Assembly (NCBI GenBank): GCA_949292215.1
Contig: CASEYW010000165.1
Coordinates: forward strand, 1 to 59,464
DNA from: an uncultured bacterium
GTDB taxonomy: Bacteria > Verrucomicrobiota > Lentisphaeria > Victivallales > UBA1829
Direction: 5' to 3'
Length of the DNA: 59,464 nucleotides
In this document: positions 9,630 through 21,360 of the stretch, one piece after another
Position numbering within the stretch: the stretch's first letter is position 1
Layout of the letters: each line of letters opens with the position of its first letter
The notes under the pieces: generated by a model
What the model saw: only the letters and a program-made list of their open reading frames with translations
Database searches by the model: none
What the model was told of the DNA's origin: nothing
Translations under genes and position numbers: made by a program

Positions 9630-11593
9630 ATGAAACTCAACGCCATCGTACTTGCCGCGGGGTATGGTTCCCGACTCGCGCCCTTGACACTGGAGGTGCC
9701 GAAACCGGCACTGCCGGTCGCCGGAGTGCCGATGCTGATCCGGATTCTGCGCAAACTGAAAGCCGCGGGAGTCGACAGGATTGCCGTCAACACGCACCAT
9801 CTGAAAGAGCAGATTGAGGAATGCGTGAAGCGTTCCGGCGTTGCGGATTCCGTCCAGCTCTTTTACGAACCTGAGATTCTCGGAACCGCAGGACCGCTGG
9901 TCAATGCAAAAGAACTCCTGACAGACTGTGATTATTTTCTTCTTCACAACAGCGACATCGTCAGCGATTTTCCGCTGGAACGAATTGTGGAGGAGCACAT
10001 TGCGTCGGGAGCATCCGTCACCCTGGCGGCAATCGACGGACCGGAGAACCGCCTGCACATCGAAAACGGAGAGGTCGTGGACATTCTTGATCGTCTTGGA
10101 GTCCCCTGTTCTGAAAACGCCGAAACGAAAACCTACGCCTGTGTTGCGGTCTACTCCAGAGACTTTTTCGAGGTCCTGCCCGAACAGCCGGAATACCTCT
10201 CCATGGTCGACATCTGGATCAAAGCACTGAAAACGGGCAAGAAAATCCATGTTTACCATCCACCGGCGCAGAGTTTCTGGAGCGATATCGGCTCTTTCGG
10301 GCAATATTTCGATGCAAATGAAAAACTCCTGACCGGCCGGGCTATGAAAGAAACCGCCGAACTTTCTCCATTTGTTTCCGGAGAAAACTGCACGGTTGCT
10401 CCGGATGTGAAACTCTCCGGATTCGTCTCCATCGGCAACAATGCGCAGGTCCCGTCCGGAACGGAACTCCGCAACTGCATCATTCTGGAAGGAGCCCGTG
10501 TCAAGCCGGGATTCCATGCCTGGGAGATCATTACGCCGAAACAGGAGATTCACCGGGATCACCGGGCAATCGCCACACTTGACATCATGAAACATCTTCC
10601 GGACGGCTGGCACATCCGTTCACTTCCGGAACAAGGATCGGACCGCAAATTCCTGCGGGTTGCCCTGCCCGACCGGTCCACCCGCATCCTGATGCTCTCC
10701 GATGGGAAAGACAAGGACTTCGGACGTTTCATTGAACTGGGCACCTTTTTCAACCGCAACTCGCTTTTCACCCCGACTCTCTGCAAAACCTCTCCGAAAG
10801 AATATGCGGTTCTGATGGAAGATCTCGGAGACGACACCCTCTACCGTCTTGTCAAAGGCAGGGAATCCGATTCCTTTGACCTTTACCGGAAGGTTCTTCG
10901 CGCCCTCGCCGAATTCCAGGTCCGCGGCACGGAAGCGCTGGATGCGGACAATCAGAGCATCCGGGTCTTCTCCCGACGCTATCTGCGCTGGGAAACGGAC
11001 TATTTCCGGGAAAACTTTCTGGAACGTCTTTGTGGAATCCAGTCTGCCCCTGAAACACTCCATGCTCTGAACGAAGAGTTCAATGCTCTTGCTTTCGCCG
11101 CGGAAAAAATTCCCTACCTGCTGATTCACCGGGATTTTCAGTCACAGAACATCCTGATTCAGAAAGGGAAACCCCGCTTCGTGGATTATCAGGGGGCGCG
11201 CCTTGCCCCGTATCCTTATGATGCCGTCTCTCTCATCCGCGATCCCTACGTTTCCATTCCAGCGGGAATGCAGGAAAAACTGATGGAGGAATACCGTGCG
11301 GCACTGGCGGATTTCGATTACAAGATTGAACCGGAAACATTCCGGTATCATGGAATACTCGCGGCTCTTCAGAGGAACATGCAGACGCTGGGAGCGTACG
11401 GCTTTCTTTCTCTCGCCAAAGGCAAGAGGAGATATCTCCGGTACGCCGGCCCGTCCTTGGAGCGGCTGCTGGCCGCGCTGGAACAGTTCAAGGGAGTGCC
11501 GGATTGCCCGGTTTCCCTGAATTGTCTTCATCGTCTCTGTTTTACCGCAAAAACATCGTTGAACAAACGTCTTAAAGAACTGGGAGAACTGTC

Positions 11594-11597
<4 letters not shown>
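9630..11597 (+). CDS. Fused nucleotidyltransferase (MurU-like) and sugar 1-kinase (AmgK-like)
   Basis: 655 residues from ATG 9630. An in-frame ATG at 9621 is less likely because the GGAAGG ribosome site (9615-9620) touches it but sits 9 bases from 9630. Residues ~1-230 are a sugar-phosphate nucleotidyltransferase (IVLAAGYGSRLAPLT, EVPKPALPVAG, FLLHNSDIVSDF). Residues ~245-300 form hexapeptide-like turns (left-handed beta helix). Residues ~320-655 are an APH/AmgK-type kinase with the catalytic loop HRDFQSQN (H500, D502, N507) and metal-binding DYQGARLAPYPYDAVSLIRD. In Pseudomonas, separate AmgK and MurU turn recycled MurNAc into UDP-MurNAc; that function is inferred here. Similar two-part proteins could act on another sugar. 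Confidence 0.82.
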
Positions 11598-13239
<1,642 letters not shown>

Positions 13240-13259
13240 ATCCGCTCTCCTGACAACTC

Positions 13260-13287
13260 CTCCCGGGACGATTCCACGTCCCGGGAG
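13260..13287. terminator. Hairpin after tgt, between converging genes
   Basis: A perfect 11-bp GC-rich stem (ctcccgggacg at 13260-13270, complement at 13277-13287) with a 6-base loop. No T-run follows directly, so it could act in either direction or stabilise the 3' ends of both transcripts. Confidence 0.6.
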
Positions 13288-13335
13288 AATCCGAATCATG
13301 CCGAAGCGCAGTTCTCCGCTTTTTGTCTCTTTATC

Positions 13336-15774
13336 TTAAATAAAGAGCGTATTGCTGCTGTGTTTCGCAAGCTCCACAAAGCTGGCGACGCCAGCGACTT
13401 CATCGACTTCGATCAGCTCTTCGCGCGAAATGCCCATCACCCCCATTGCCATCTCGCAGGCGATGAACCGGACGCCAAGCGCTTTCGCCTGTGTCAGCAG
13501 TTCCGGCAGAGAGGTCACATTCTGGGCATCCATCACCTGATTCATCATTGCAGTGCCAAGGCCGCCCATATTCATCTTGGAGAGTTTCAGATGTGCGGCA
13601 CCTTTCGGAAGCATCCATCCGAACAGTTTCCCCATCAGACTTTTTCGGACCGCGGGCGCCGGATCGCGACGCAGAACACTCAGTCCCCAGAAGGTGAAGA
13701 AGATGCCCACTTTTCCTCCGGAAGCAGCCATGCCGCAAGCGATGATCAGCGCCGCCATTGCTTTGTCCAGATCGTTGCTGAAAAGCACGATCGCCGCAGA
13801 ATGCCCGCCGGGAAACGCAGGCATTCCTGATGCCGCGTTCTCTCCGGAAACTTTGCGCAGAACGGCTTTCAGGAACTCTCCTCCGGTCTCTTTGGAAAGC
13901 GCCTGATGACCCGTGGATTTGAGCCAGTTGTCCAGATCGGGTTCGAAGGAAAGCGGAGCCAGAAGTTCCAGAGTCTCCCCGTTTTTAAGAGCATCCATCT
14001 CCTGTTTCAGCCGGACTACAGGACCCGGACAAGCCAAAGCGCGGACGTCAACGGTCAGCTTGACCGGACCACTGAGTCCGGGTCCCTGTTCGGGCTCAGC
14101 CTTTCCCCCCTCCTCACGGGGCGAGGAAGGAGACATTGCCGGTACAGGAGCCGGATGGAACATCTTCCAGGTCAGATATCCGCCGGAAAGGTTGGCTGCA
14201 TCGAACCCGTGCTGCCGCAGAATGCGTTCCGCGACATAGCCGCGGAGACCGGACTGGCAGGAGATGTAGATGGTTTTATCCTTCGGCAGTTCCTCCAGGC
14301 GCGAACGAAGCTGCCCGAGGAGAATGTGTTTTGCACCGGGAATGGCTCCGTTCTCAACCTCTGCCATCTCCCGGGTATCCAGCAGGAAGGCATCCTGCGG
14401 AAGAGAGTCGAAATGGGCGTTTTTTGAAGTTCCGTTCAGGATGTTTTCCGCGATCATTCCGGCAAGATTGACCGGATCTTTTGCAGAAGCATACGGTGGA
14501 GCATAGGCAAGCTCAAGTCCAGCGAGACGATCGACGGAAAGCCCGGCGCACATTGCGGAGGAAATCACGTCGATCCGCTTGTCAGCGCCCTTCATGCCGA
14601 TGATTTGCGCGCCGAGAATGGTTCCATCGTCCTTGAAGATCAGCTTCATGTGAAGAGGCGCTCCACCCGGATAGTACGAGGCGTTGGAAGCAGGATGCAG
14701 ATAAATCTTCTCATACTTCACCCCTGTTTCCGCAAGGCGGCGTTCCGTATAACCGGTAGAAGCGGCTGTCAGCCGACCGACCTTGATGACTGATGTCCCC
14801 CGCGTTCCGGTATATTTGCTGTGCCGTCCGGCGATGTTGTCCGCTGCAATGCGGGCCTGTTTGTTTGCAGGACCGGCAAGGGCTATTGCGGTACTGCCTC
14901 CGAGAATCGGATCGTGCACTTCGATGACATCGCCGACTGCATAGATATCGGGATCGCTGGTACGCAGCTCCTCATCGGTCACAATGTGTCCCCGTTTTCC
15001 GAGCGCAAGCCCTGCGGCTCCGGCAAGTTCGGAATTCGGTTTTACGCCGATGCTCAGGACCGCGAGGTCGGCAGAAATGGCACGCCCGTCCTTCAAAGTC
15101 AGAGAGAGACCTTCCGTCCCTTGAGAAAACGCAGCCGTTTCCGCCTCCAGCTCCACACGGATTCCAAGACGGCGCAGCTCCGCCGCCAGCAGATTGCTCA
15201 TTTCAAAGTCAAGTGTCGGCAGAAGCTGTTTTCCGCGCTGAATCACAGTGACTTCCAGTCCGCGCTCATGCAGATTCTCCGCGAGTTCAACGCCGACAAA
15301 TCCGCCCCCGATAACGACCGCACGTTTCACATTTTCTTTCAGGCGCGCTTCAAGGCGGTCCATATCGGCGATGGTCCAGAGATGGAACACCCCGGGCAGA
15401 TCAGCCCCCGGAATCGCCGCGGGAACCGGCGAGGCTCCCGTGGCAATAACAAGTTTATCATACGATTCCATTGCCGTTTCACCGGTTTTGCGGTTCCGGA
15501 CGGATACCGTCTTTTTCACGCGGTCGATCGCAACGGCTTCCTGTCCGACACGCACATCGACGGCAAACCGTTCCCGGAACTTCTCCGGCGGCATGACCAG
15601 AAGAGCGGAACGCTCCGGAATCACCTTTCCAAGATGATACGGCAGTCCGCAGTTGGCATACGAAATAAACTCACCACGCTCCAGCAGAATGATTTCCGCG
15701 GATTCATCCAGACGGCGCAATCTCGCAGCCGCCCCCGCTCCTCCGGCAACTCCGCCGACAATAATCACTTTCAT
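13336..15774 (-). CDS. CoA-disulfide reductase / rhodanese / TusA / DsrE-like fusion
   Basis: 812 residues from ATG 15774, with GGGAG about 10 bases upstream; the 20 extra codons upstream lie in the promoter leader. Order of domains: FAD/NAD(P)H disulfide reductase (~1-445; GGVAGGAGAAARLRR dinucleotide fold and redox Cys42 in YANCGLPYH, as in CoA-disulfide reductase), rhodanese (~455-545; active Cys506 in ISCQSGLRG), TusA/SirA (~570-645; Cys582 in ALACPGP) and a DsrE2-like domain (~660-812). Each module carries a cysteine able to hold a persulfide, so the chain probably passes sulfane sulfur from one site to the next at the expense of NAD(P)H. The same four-domain architecture occurs in other anaerobes. 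The sulfur donor and acceptor are unknown. Confidence 0.92.
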   Translation of the reverse strand: MKVIIVGGVAGGAGAAARLRRLDESAEIILLERGEFISYANCGLPYHLGKVIPERSALLVMPPEKFRERFAVDVRVGQEAVAIDRVKKTVSVRNRKTGETAMESYDKLVIATGASPVPAAIPGADLPGVFHLWTIADMDRLEARLKENVKRAVVIGGGFVGVELAENLHERGLEVTVIQRGKQLLPTLDFEMSNLLAAELRRLGIRVELEAETAAFSQGTEGLSLTLKDGRAISADLAVLSIGVKPNSELAGAAGLALGKRGHIVTDEELRTSDPDIYAVGDVIEVHDPILGGSTAIALAGPANKQARIAADNIAGRHSKYTGTRGTSVIKVGRLTAASTGYTERRLAETGVKYEKIYLHPASNASYYPGGAPLHMKLIFKDDGTILGAQIIGMKGADKRIDVISSAMCAGLSVDRLAGLELAYAPPYASAKDPVNLAGMIAENILNGTSKNAHFDSLPQDAFLLDTREMAEVENGAIPGAKHILLGQLRSRLEELPKDKTIYISCQSGLRGYVAERILRQHGFDAANLSGGYLTWKMFHPAPVPAMSPSSPREEGGKAEPEQGPGLSGPVKLTVDVRALACPGPVVRLKQEMDALKNGETLELLAPLSFEPDLDNWLKSTGHQALSKETGGEFLKAVLRKVSGENAASGMPAFPGGHSAAIVLFSNDLDKAMAALIIACGMAASGGKVGIFFTFWGLSVLRRDPAPAVRKSLMGKLFGWMLPKGAAHLKLSKMNMGGLGTAMMNQVMDAQNVTSLPELLTQAKALGVRFIACEMAMGVMGISREELIEVDEVAGVASFVELAKHSSNTLFI

Positions 15775-15825
15775 ATTCAAACTCTCCCCTTTTTCTATTT
15801 TTGATAAGGAATATCGTTTTTTTAC

Positions 15826-15853
15826 ACTATACATCTTCCGGAAAAGATATCAA
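15826..15853 (-). promoter_or_regulatory. Promoter of the disulfide reductase fusion gene
   Basis: On the reverse strand TTGATA (15853-15848), a 16-base spacer and TATAGT (15831-15826) match the sigma-70 consensus at five of six bases each. Predicted start is near 15819, about 45 bases before the ATG. Confidence 0.6.
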
Positions 15854-16017
15854 TCCGGAAATCCTCCGAAATTCATATTCTTCTTCAAGAAAAGAAGAAA
15901 AAAGATCGGATTCTCCATTTTTATGCGGTCTTTCTCCATACAAAACCGAAACACAAAGCACTATAATACCGTTGGAAGCTCCATTTTACAACGCAAACCA
16001 AAAGAAAGGGCGGAAGA

Positions 16018-16770
16018 ATGAAATTCGGAGTTGCAGATTATGGCATGAACGTCTGGTACGGAGGACTTTACGACATCGGAGCCCGCCTGGAAGACCTGCA
16101 TGCACTCGGATTCAACGGAATTGAACGTGTGGAAGCGATGAATGCCGCAGACGCTCTCACCAAAGCGGCTCTTTACCGCAGGCTTGATATGGATTTTGCA
16201 ACCTGCCGCGGTCCCAATCCGGCAGCGGGAATCGAATGGACTGCCGGACTCGGCAAAGAGTATGTCTGGCTCACCCCCGGCGATGGAAGTCCGGAGGTCG
16301 ATTTCAATGTCTACTGCCGCCGTTCCCATGACTTTGCCAAAGCATGTGCCCGAGCCGGAATCAAAGCCGCGATCCATAATCATCTCGGCTCCCGAATTGA
16401 AACGCAGGAGGAGCTTGATGCCTTCCTGACGGAATGCCCGGAAGTCGGACTCCTTCTCGACATCGGCCATCTCCATGCGGCCAAAGGCGGTGATGTGGTC
16501 GGAACAATCGAAAAATACCATGACCGGCTTGTTGCGGTCCATTTCAAGGACATCTATTATACGGACCGCGAAAACCCGGTCTGGCACAAACGCCTGCGCT
16601 TCTGTGAACTCGGCGGAGGCAATGCCGGACTTGATTACAATGCGGCCGGCAAAGCCCTCAAAAAACACGGCTTCGACAAGTGGGCATTCATCGAACACGA
16701 CACCCATCTCAACGATCCGCTGAAAGACCTGAAAGTCAGCCTTGACATCATGAAAGCCGTTCTGCTTTGA
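16018..16770 (+). CDS. Sugar phosphate isomerase/epimerase-like TIM-barrel protein
   Basis: 250 residues with a purine-rich GGGCGGAAGA just before ATG 16018. The sequence fits the xylose isomerase-like TIM barrel (AP endonuclease family 2) with likely metal ligands in GIERVEA, LLLDIGHLHAA, VAVHFKDI and WAFIEHD. Relatives include inosose dehydratase, hydroxypyruvate isomerase and tagatose/psicose epimerases. Which of these it resembles most cannot be decided here. A TATAAT at 15962-15967 may be its -10 box, but no convincing -35 was seen. Confidence 0.8.
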   Translation: MKFGVADYGMNVWYGGLYDIGARLEDLHALGFNGIERVEAMNAADALTKAALYRRLDMDFATCRGPNPAAGIEWTAGLGKEYVWLTPGDGSPEVDFNVYCRRSHDFAKACARAGIKAAIHNHLGSRIETQEELDAFLTECPEVGLLLDIGHLHAAKGGDVVGTIEKYHDRLVAVHFKDIYYTDRENPVWHKRLRFCELGGGNAGLDYNAAGKALKKHGFDKWAFIEHDTHLNDPLKDLKVSLDIMKAVLL

Positions 16771-16887
16771 CGCGTTCCGTTGCGATCCGGAGATACAACT
16801 GCCTCCGGACCGCAGAACACGGCACGCCAGTTTTCTTTCTGCAACCGTTCAACACGAAATTCCGGAAAAGTTTCTCGCAAAAACCAT

Positions 16888-16917
16888 TTGACAAACCTCA
16901 ATTTTGTGAGATATTAT
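16888..16917 (+). promoter_or_regulatory. Promoter of the pyrophosphatase gene
   Basis: TTGACA (16888-16893, perfect), an 18-base spacer and TATTAT (16912-16917). It lies about 60 bases before the GTG start in the gap after the isomerase gene. Confidence 0.65.
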
Positions 16918-16975
16918 TCGTGATTGCCATTTTACTTAAAATTGTTTCATACAAAAACAAAGAAAGGACTCCATC

Positions 16976-19408
16976 GTGCAGACTCGTATTTTGCCCACAG
17001 CAGCAGCATTGTGCATGCTGGCCTTCCCGGCGGCGGCGCAGCAATCCCGAATCGCAGACGTTTCCACTGCTCTGCAGAAACTCCATCCGCTCTCCAGCGG
17101 CATCACCGCGGCATGGTGGATCGCCCCGATCTGCGCGCTGATCGCACTTGCGGCGGCATACATCTGCTATCACCTGATGATCAAGGCGCCTAAAGGAAAT
17201 GCCCGCATGGAAGAAATCGCCGGATATGTCCGCGAAGGCGCCATGGCATACCTTAAACAGCAGTATTCCCGTGTGGGACTGGTCTTCATCATCCTGTTTG
17301 TCATCTTTCTGATTCTTGCACTCTGCGGCGTTCAGAATCCGTTTGTTCCGGTCGCGTTTCTGACAGGAGGATTCTTCTCCGGTCTCTGCGGATTCCTTGG
17401 AATGAAAACGGCGACAGCAGCTTCCAGCAGAACCGCGCAGGGAGCCAGCGAAAGTCTCAACCGCGGACTCCAGGTAGCCTTCCGTTCCGGAGCGGTCATG
17501 GGACTGGTGGTGGTCGGATTCGGACTCCTCGACATCACCGCATGGTATCTGATCCTTGATAAACTGGTCTATACGCCGGAACACATGGCAAACGGACTCA
17601 ACCTCTTCGGACTCAAACTCATTGCACCGAATTTTGACGTCAGCCATAAACTGACCGAGATCACAACCACAATGCTGACGTTCGGAATGGGAGCTTCCAC
17701 CCAGGCGCTCTTCGCCCGTGTCGGCGGAGGCATCTACACAAAGGCGGCGGATGTCGGCGCCGACCTCGTCGGAAAAGTCGAAGCGGGAATCCCGGAGGAT
17801 GACCCGAGAAATCCGGCAACCATTGCAGACAACGTCGGAGACAACGTCGGAGACGTCGCCGGTATGGGTGCCGACCTTTACGAATCCTACTGCGGCTCAA
17901 TCCTTGCAACCTCTGCTCTTGGCGCGGCACTCCCGGTTGTTGCAGGCAAACTCACCTATGCCGACATCGTCACCCGCGTGAACGCACCGCTGATTGTCGC
18001 CGGAATCGGCATCATCCTTTCGATCCTCGGAATCTTCTCGGTCCGCTGCAAAGAAGGTTCGAGCATGATGACTCTTCTGAAAGCCCTCCGCACGGGAACC
18101 TGGGGCAGTTCCGCGCTGATTCTGGTTGCCTGCGCAATTCTGGTCTTCTGCGGAATCCTCACCTGGGGAATCTTCGGAGCGGTCGTCTCCGGACTGATCG
18201 CGGGCGTCGTAATCGGCTACTCCACGGAATACTACACCTCCGATGAATACAAGCCGACAAAAGAGCTCGCGGCTCAAGCGCAGATGGGACCGGCAACCAC
18301 CATCATCGACGGTCTTGCGCTGGGAATGCTCTCCGCGGGGATCCCGGTTCTGGCAACGGTTGCGGCGATCATCTGCTCCTACGGCTTCGCGGGTGGCTTC
18401 AAAACGATCGCGGAAGGCGGCGGAACCATTCACGGACTCTACGGAATCGGATTTGCCGCGGTGGGAATGCTGGCAACCCTCGGAATCACTCTTGCAACCG
18501 ATGCTTACGGACCGATCGCTGACAACGCAGGCGGAAATGCGGAAATGTCGCATCTTCCCCCGGAGGTCCGTGAACGCACTGACGCTCTTGACATGCTCGG
18601 CAACACCACTGCCGCCACAGGCAAAGGATTCGCCATCGGATCCGCCGCCCTGACGGCCATGGCGCTTCTCGCCGCGGAAATTCAGGAAGTCGAAATCTGG
18701 GGACGCAAGTTCGAAACCTTCGACAAGATCATGCTCGCCAAACTGAATAATCAGATGGTGGACAACATCTCCGCTCTCGTCGATCACTTCCACATCACAA
18801 TCATGAATCCCTTCCTGCTCTGCGGCCTCTTCATCGGAGCCATGATGGCGTTTGTCTTCTGCGCGTTGACCATGAAAGCCGTCGGACGCGCCGCCGGAAG
18901 CATGGTGGAGGAAGTCCGCAGACAGTTCCGCGAAATCACCGGCATCATGGAAGGCAAAGCCACTCCGGACTACGCCCGCTGCGTGGAAATCTCCACCAGA
19001 GGCGCACAGCGTGAAATGATGTTCCCCGCATTGCTGGCGATCATTGTCCCCGTGGTCACCGGACTGGTCCTCGGCGTAGCTGGGCTCATGGGACTGCTCG
19101 CGGGCGGACTCGCCGCCGGATTCTCCCTTGCCTGCCTCCTGAACAACGCAGGCGGAGCATGGGACAACGCGAAAAAACACATTGAAAAAGGAAACTTCGG
19201 AGGCAAAAAACTGGCAGACGGGTCCAAGAACCCTGTCCATGGCGCCGCGGTCATCGGCGATACAGTCGGTGATCCCTGCAAGGATACCTCCGGCCCCTCC
19301 CTGAACATTCTGGTCAAACTCATGAGCATGGTGGCAATCGTCTTCACTCCTGTGATTGTGAAGTTCTCCCCCATGATTCAGGAACTTCTCCACATCAATA
19401 TGAAGTAA
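16976..19408 (+). CDS. hppA: Membrane-bound ion-translocating pyrophosphatase
   Basis: 810 residues, GTG start with AAAGGA upstream. It hydrolyses pyrophosphate and pumps Na+ and/or H+ across the inner membrane. The catalytic loop [20 protein letters not shown] and the [20 protein letters not shown] segment are intact, and a second Asp-rich site is in [18 protein letters not shown]. About 16 membrane segments are evident, the first part following a signal-like N-terminus. In [10 protein letters not shown] (542-551) Ala546 and Gly549 occupy the positions that are Lys and Thr in potassium-independent enzymes, so this is the K+-dependent type, a group that in bacteria is mostly Na+-pumping. The Na+ part is inference. 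Confidence 0.95.
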   Translation: MQTRILPTAAALCMLAFPAAAQQSRIADVSTALQKLHPLSSGITAAWWIAPICALIALAAAYICYHLMIKAPKGNARMEEIAGYVREGAMAYLKQQYSRVGLVFIILFVIFLILALCGVQNPFVPVAFLTGGFFSGLCGFLGMKTATAASSRTAQGASESLNRGLQVAFRSGAVMGLVVVGFGLLDITAWYLILDKLVYTPEHMANGLNLFGLKLIAPNFDVSHKLTEITTTMLTFGMGASTQALFARVGGGIYTKAADVGADLVGKVEAGIPEDDPRNPATIADNVGDNVGDVAGMGADLYESYCGSILATSALGAALPVVAGKLTYADIVTRVNAPLIVAGIGIILSILGIFSVRCKEGSSMMTLLKALRTGTWGSSALILVACAILVFCGILTWGIFGAVVSGLIAGVVIGYSTEYYTSDEYKPTKELAAQAQMGPATTIIDGLALGMLSAGIPVLATVAAIICSYGFAGGFKTIAEGGGTIHGLYGIGFAAVGMLATLGITLATDAYGPIADNAGGNAEMSHLPPEVRERTDALDMLGNTTAATGKGFAIGSAALTAMALLAAEIQEVEIWGRKFETFDKIMLAKLNNQMVDNISALVDHFHITIMNPFLLCGLFIGAMMAFVFCALTMKAVGRAAGSMVEEVRRQFREITGIMEGKATPDYARCVEISTRGAQREMMFPALLAIIVPVVTGLVLGVAGLMGLLAGGLAAGFSLACLLNNAGGAWDNAKKHIEKGNFGGKKLADGSKNPVHGAAVIGDTVGDPCKDTSGPSLNILVKLMSMVAIVFTPVIVKFSPMIQELLHINMK

Positions 19409-19442
19409 ACGGGAGCACGGCGTTTCATCGCAATGAAACATC

Positions 19443-19479
19443 AAGCCCGACGAACCTTCCGGTCCGCCGGGCTTTTTTC
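19443..19479 (+). terminator. Rho-independent terminator of hppA
   Basis: Stem aagcccg (19443-19449) with its complement at 19468-19474, interrupted inner pairing, then a run of T (19473-19478). Confidence 0.75.
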
Positions 19480-19513
19480 TATCTGTTTACCAGCAAATTG
19501 CAGAAACAGGATG

Positions 19514-20602
19514 TCACCAGTCGCGGGACTTCATACCGATGGCTTCATAAATTTTATCGCGGGTGGGTTCTTCTCCGTGAATCACATTCTTGGTATAGGC
19601 AACGACCAGATGATGTTTGACATCCACGATTCCCTCGGCGCCGCCATAACCGCCGTGACCGAAGATCTGTCCGTAATCGTGTTTCGGACCATAGAGAACA
19701 TAGCCGAGACCGAAGAGCTCCCAGGTGCCGGGCTTCAAAGGAGCCGGGTCATTCGGAGAACGGTTCAGGGTTGACGCCAGACGGATCGTCTCCGGTTTCA
19801 AAAGAGCGTCATGCCCTTCCAGATCCCCGATCAGCGCGGCATAATGCTTTGCAAGTGCACGGGCACTCATCAGGCCGTTAAATGCGGGAAGACATGCCTG
19901 ATGAACAATCGGTTTGTTCATATCCATCTCCAGCGGGACATCCCCTTTTGCGGGAACAGGCAAATCAGATCCGCGTGTCAGCCATGCAACACGCGGTTCC
20001 TCTGTTGCCGGAATGCCGAAAAACATGGAGTTCTCAATTCCGAGAGGTTTCATGACCTCTTCGCGGATAATCGTCTGAAAATCACGGCCGTCTGCGCGGC
20101 TCGCGGTCTCACCGAGAAGCCAGGAATAGGTTCTGGACTGGTACTGCGTTTTGGAACCAGGCTCCCATGCAGGAGTCATCTTTGCCATTCGCGAACACAT
20201 CAGTTTCCAGTCGGTAAGTTCTTCATCGGAATGGAATGCAGGGACTTCGAACAGTCCTGTGCGATGGGTCATGACATGCCACAGGCGAATCTCCTCCTTG
20301 CCGGCGCATCCGAATTCCGGCCAGACATCCGCCACACGAGTGTCATATCCGAGTTTTCCCTGTTCAACAAGACGATGCACCGCTGTGGATGCAATCGCTT
20401 TTCCGGTTGAAAATACCGGGAACAGGGAATCGCCATCCACCTTCCGGGTTCCATCCGCATCAAGAGTTCCGGACCATGCGTCGACGACCAGCTCCCCATT
20501 CCAGTACACCGCACACTGCGCACCGCGTTCTGCGCCGGTTGCAACGGCCTCGTCCAGAATCGCCTGGACGACCTCCTGCATTCGTTTTTTTTCCACACTC
20601 AT
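19514..20602 (-). CDS. Serine beta-lactamase-like hydrolase/esterase
   Basis: About 362 residues from ATG 20602; GTG 20614 and ATG 20611 are also possible, but the GAGG at 20617-20614 is too close to them. It belongs to the class C beta-lactamase / EstB / D-aminopeptidase family: SxxK nucleophile motif STGK (~S65-K68), tyrosine motif YSW in place of the usual Y-x-N, and HGG in FGHGGYGG. There is no signal peptide, so it is probably cytoplasmic and acts as an esterase or peptidase rather than a lactamase. It follows the lipoprotein gene by 13 bases. Confidence 0.85.
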   Translation of the reverse strand: MSVEKKRMQEVVQAILDEAVATGAERGAQCAVYWNGELVVDAWSGTLDADGTRKVDGDSLFPVFSTGKAIASTAVHRLVEQGKLGYDTRVADVWPEFGCAGKEEIRLWHVMTHRTGLFEVPAFHSDEELTDWKLMCSRMAKMTPAWEPGSKTQYQSRTYSWLLGETASRADGRDFQTIIREEVMKPLGIENSMFFGIPATEEPRVAWLTRGSDLPVPAKGDVPLEMDMNKPIVHQACLPAFNGLMSARALAKHYAALIGDLEGHDALLKPETIRLASTLNRSPNDPAPLKPGTWELFGLGYVLYGPKHDYGQIFGHGGYGGAEGIVDVKHHLVVAYTKNVIHGEEPTRDKIYEAIGMKSRDW

Positions 20603-20615
20603 TTCTCTCATCACC

Positions 20616-21332
20616 TCAATCTGAGAGAATCACAAACGGATTCTCTGTTTTTTTTCCGGTAAGTTCCTCCCCTTCCGGGAAACGAATCTGATCCAGGAAC
20701 GTCTCTGCGGCACTCAAATTCTGGGTCGCATCCGCCTGATCGGTCCGTTCCGATACAACCGCGGAAAGGATTCTGTTCTCTCCTGTCAGCACCATGAATC
20801 CGCGCATGAAGAGCTTCAATCCCTTTTTCGCATGTCGACTTCCTGTATCCAGACTTTCCGCTTTGTATTCGACACACTCGCGGCCGCATCGTTCCCCGGA
20901 CCAGACATCAAACGATTTCATCTTCACCCGTTTGGAACTCCGGGCTAGACTCCGCCGCATCGCCTGTTTCAAAAAAGGCATCGAAAAATCTGCCAGAAGC
21001 TCTCGGGAAAGCGGCTCTGAAATTTTGATTTCCGCGATAACCGTATGAAGACGATTTTTCGTATCCCCCATTCCCCAAACCGCCTTTCGAGCCGATTGAA
21101 AACGCATAGGAGCCACCCAGTCAGAACCCGGCATTGCCAGAATCCGGAACCCGGAATACAAAATTCCCTTCGGAGCTTTCTTCTGCTCTAGAACCCCGGA
21201 GTAGTGTTTCCCTGCGGAGAGATCAACAAATTCCACATCCGCCCCCAAATCCGAAACAGAAGAACAGGAATTCAGAACCATAAGCATCGCAAGCAGACAC
21301 AAGGAACAGAAGCAGACGGCTGATTTCCTCAT
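20616..21332 (-). CDS. Predicted lipoprotein, unknown function
   Basis: About 238 residues from ATG 21332, with GGGGGAG upstream; the frame upstream of it lacks a signal. The N-terminus MRKSAVCFCSLCLLAMLMVL ending in NSCSS is a lipoprotein signal with Cys as the lipidated residue. No family was recognised. The mature part is hydrophilic with a mixed alpha/beta look and contains VKMKSFDVWSGERCGREC. It sits between the PHP protein gene (28 bases upstream) and the serine hydrolase gene. Confidence 0.7.
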   Translation of the reverse strand: MRKSAVCFCSLCLLAMLMVLNSCSSVSDLGADVEFVDLSAGKHYSGVLEQKKAPKGILYSGFRILAMPGSDWVAPMRFQSARKAVWGMGDTKNRLHTVIAEIKISEPLSRELLADFSMPFLKQAMRRSLARSSKRVKMKSFDVWSGERCGRECVEYKAESLDTGSRHAKKGLKLFMRGFMVLTGENRILSAVVSERTDQADATQNLSAAETFLDQIRFPEGEELTGKKTENPFVILSD

Positions 21333-21360
21333 CTTACTTTTGACTCCCCCGAAAAAAGAC

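Noticed and set aside
8580..10613. Long open frame (677 codons) on the strand opposite rho and the fusion gene
   Set aside because: Mirror of codon use in two well-recognised genes; the translation has no family features and is rich in His, Arg and Phe as antisense frames are.
14821..15804. 327-codon forward frame opposite the disulfide reductase gene
   Set aside because: Shadow of the conserved flavoprotein domain.
17897..19444. Long reverse frame opposite hppA
   Set aside because: Antisense shadow of a strongly conserved membrane protein; no start context, no motifs.
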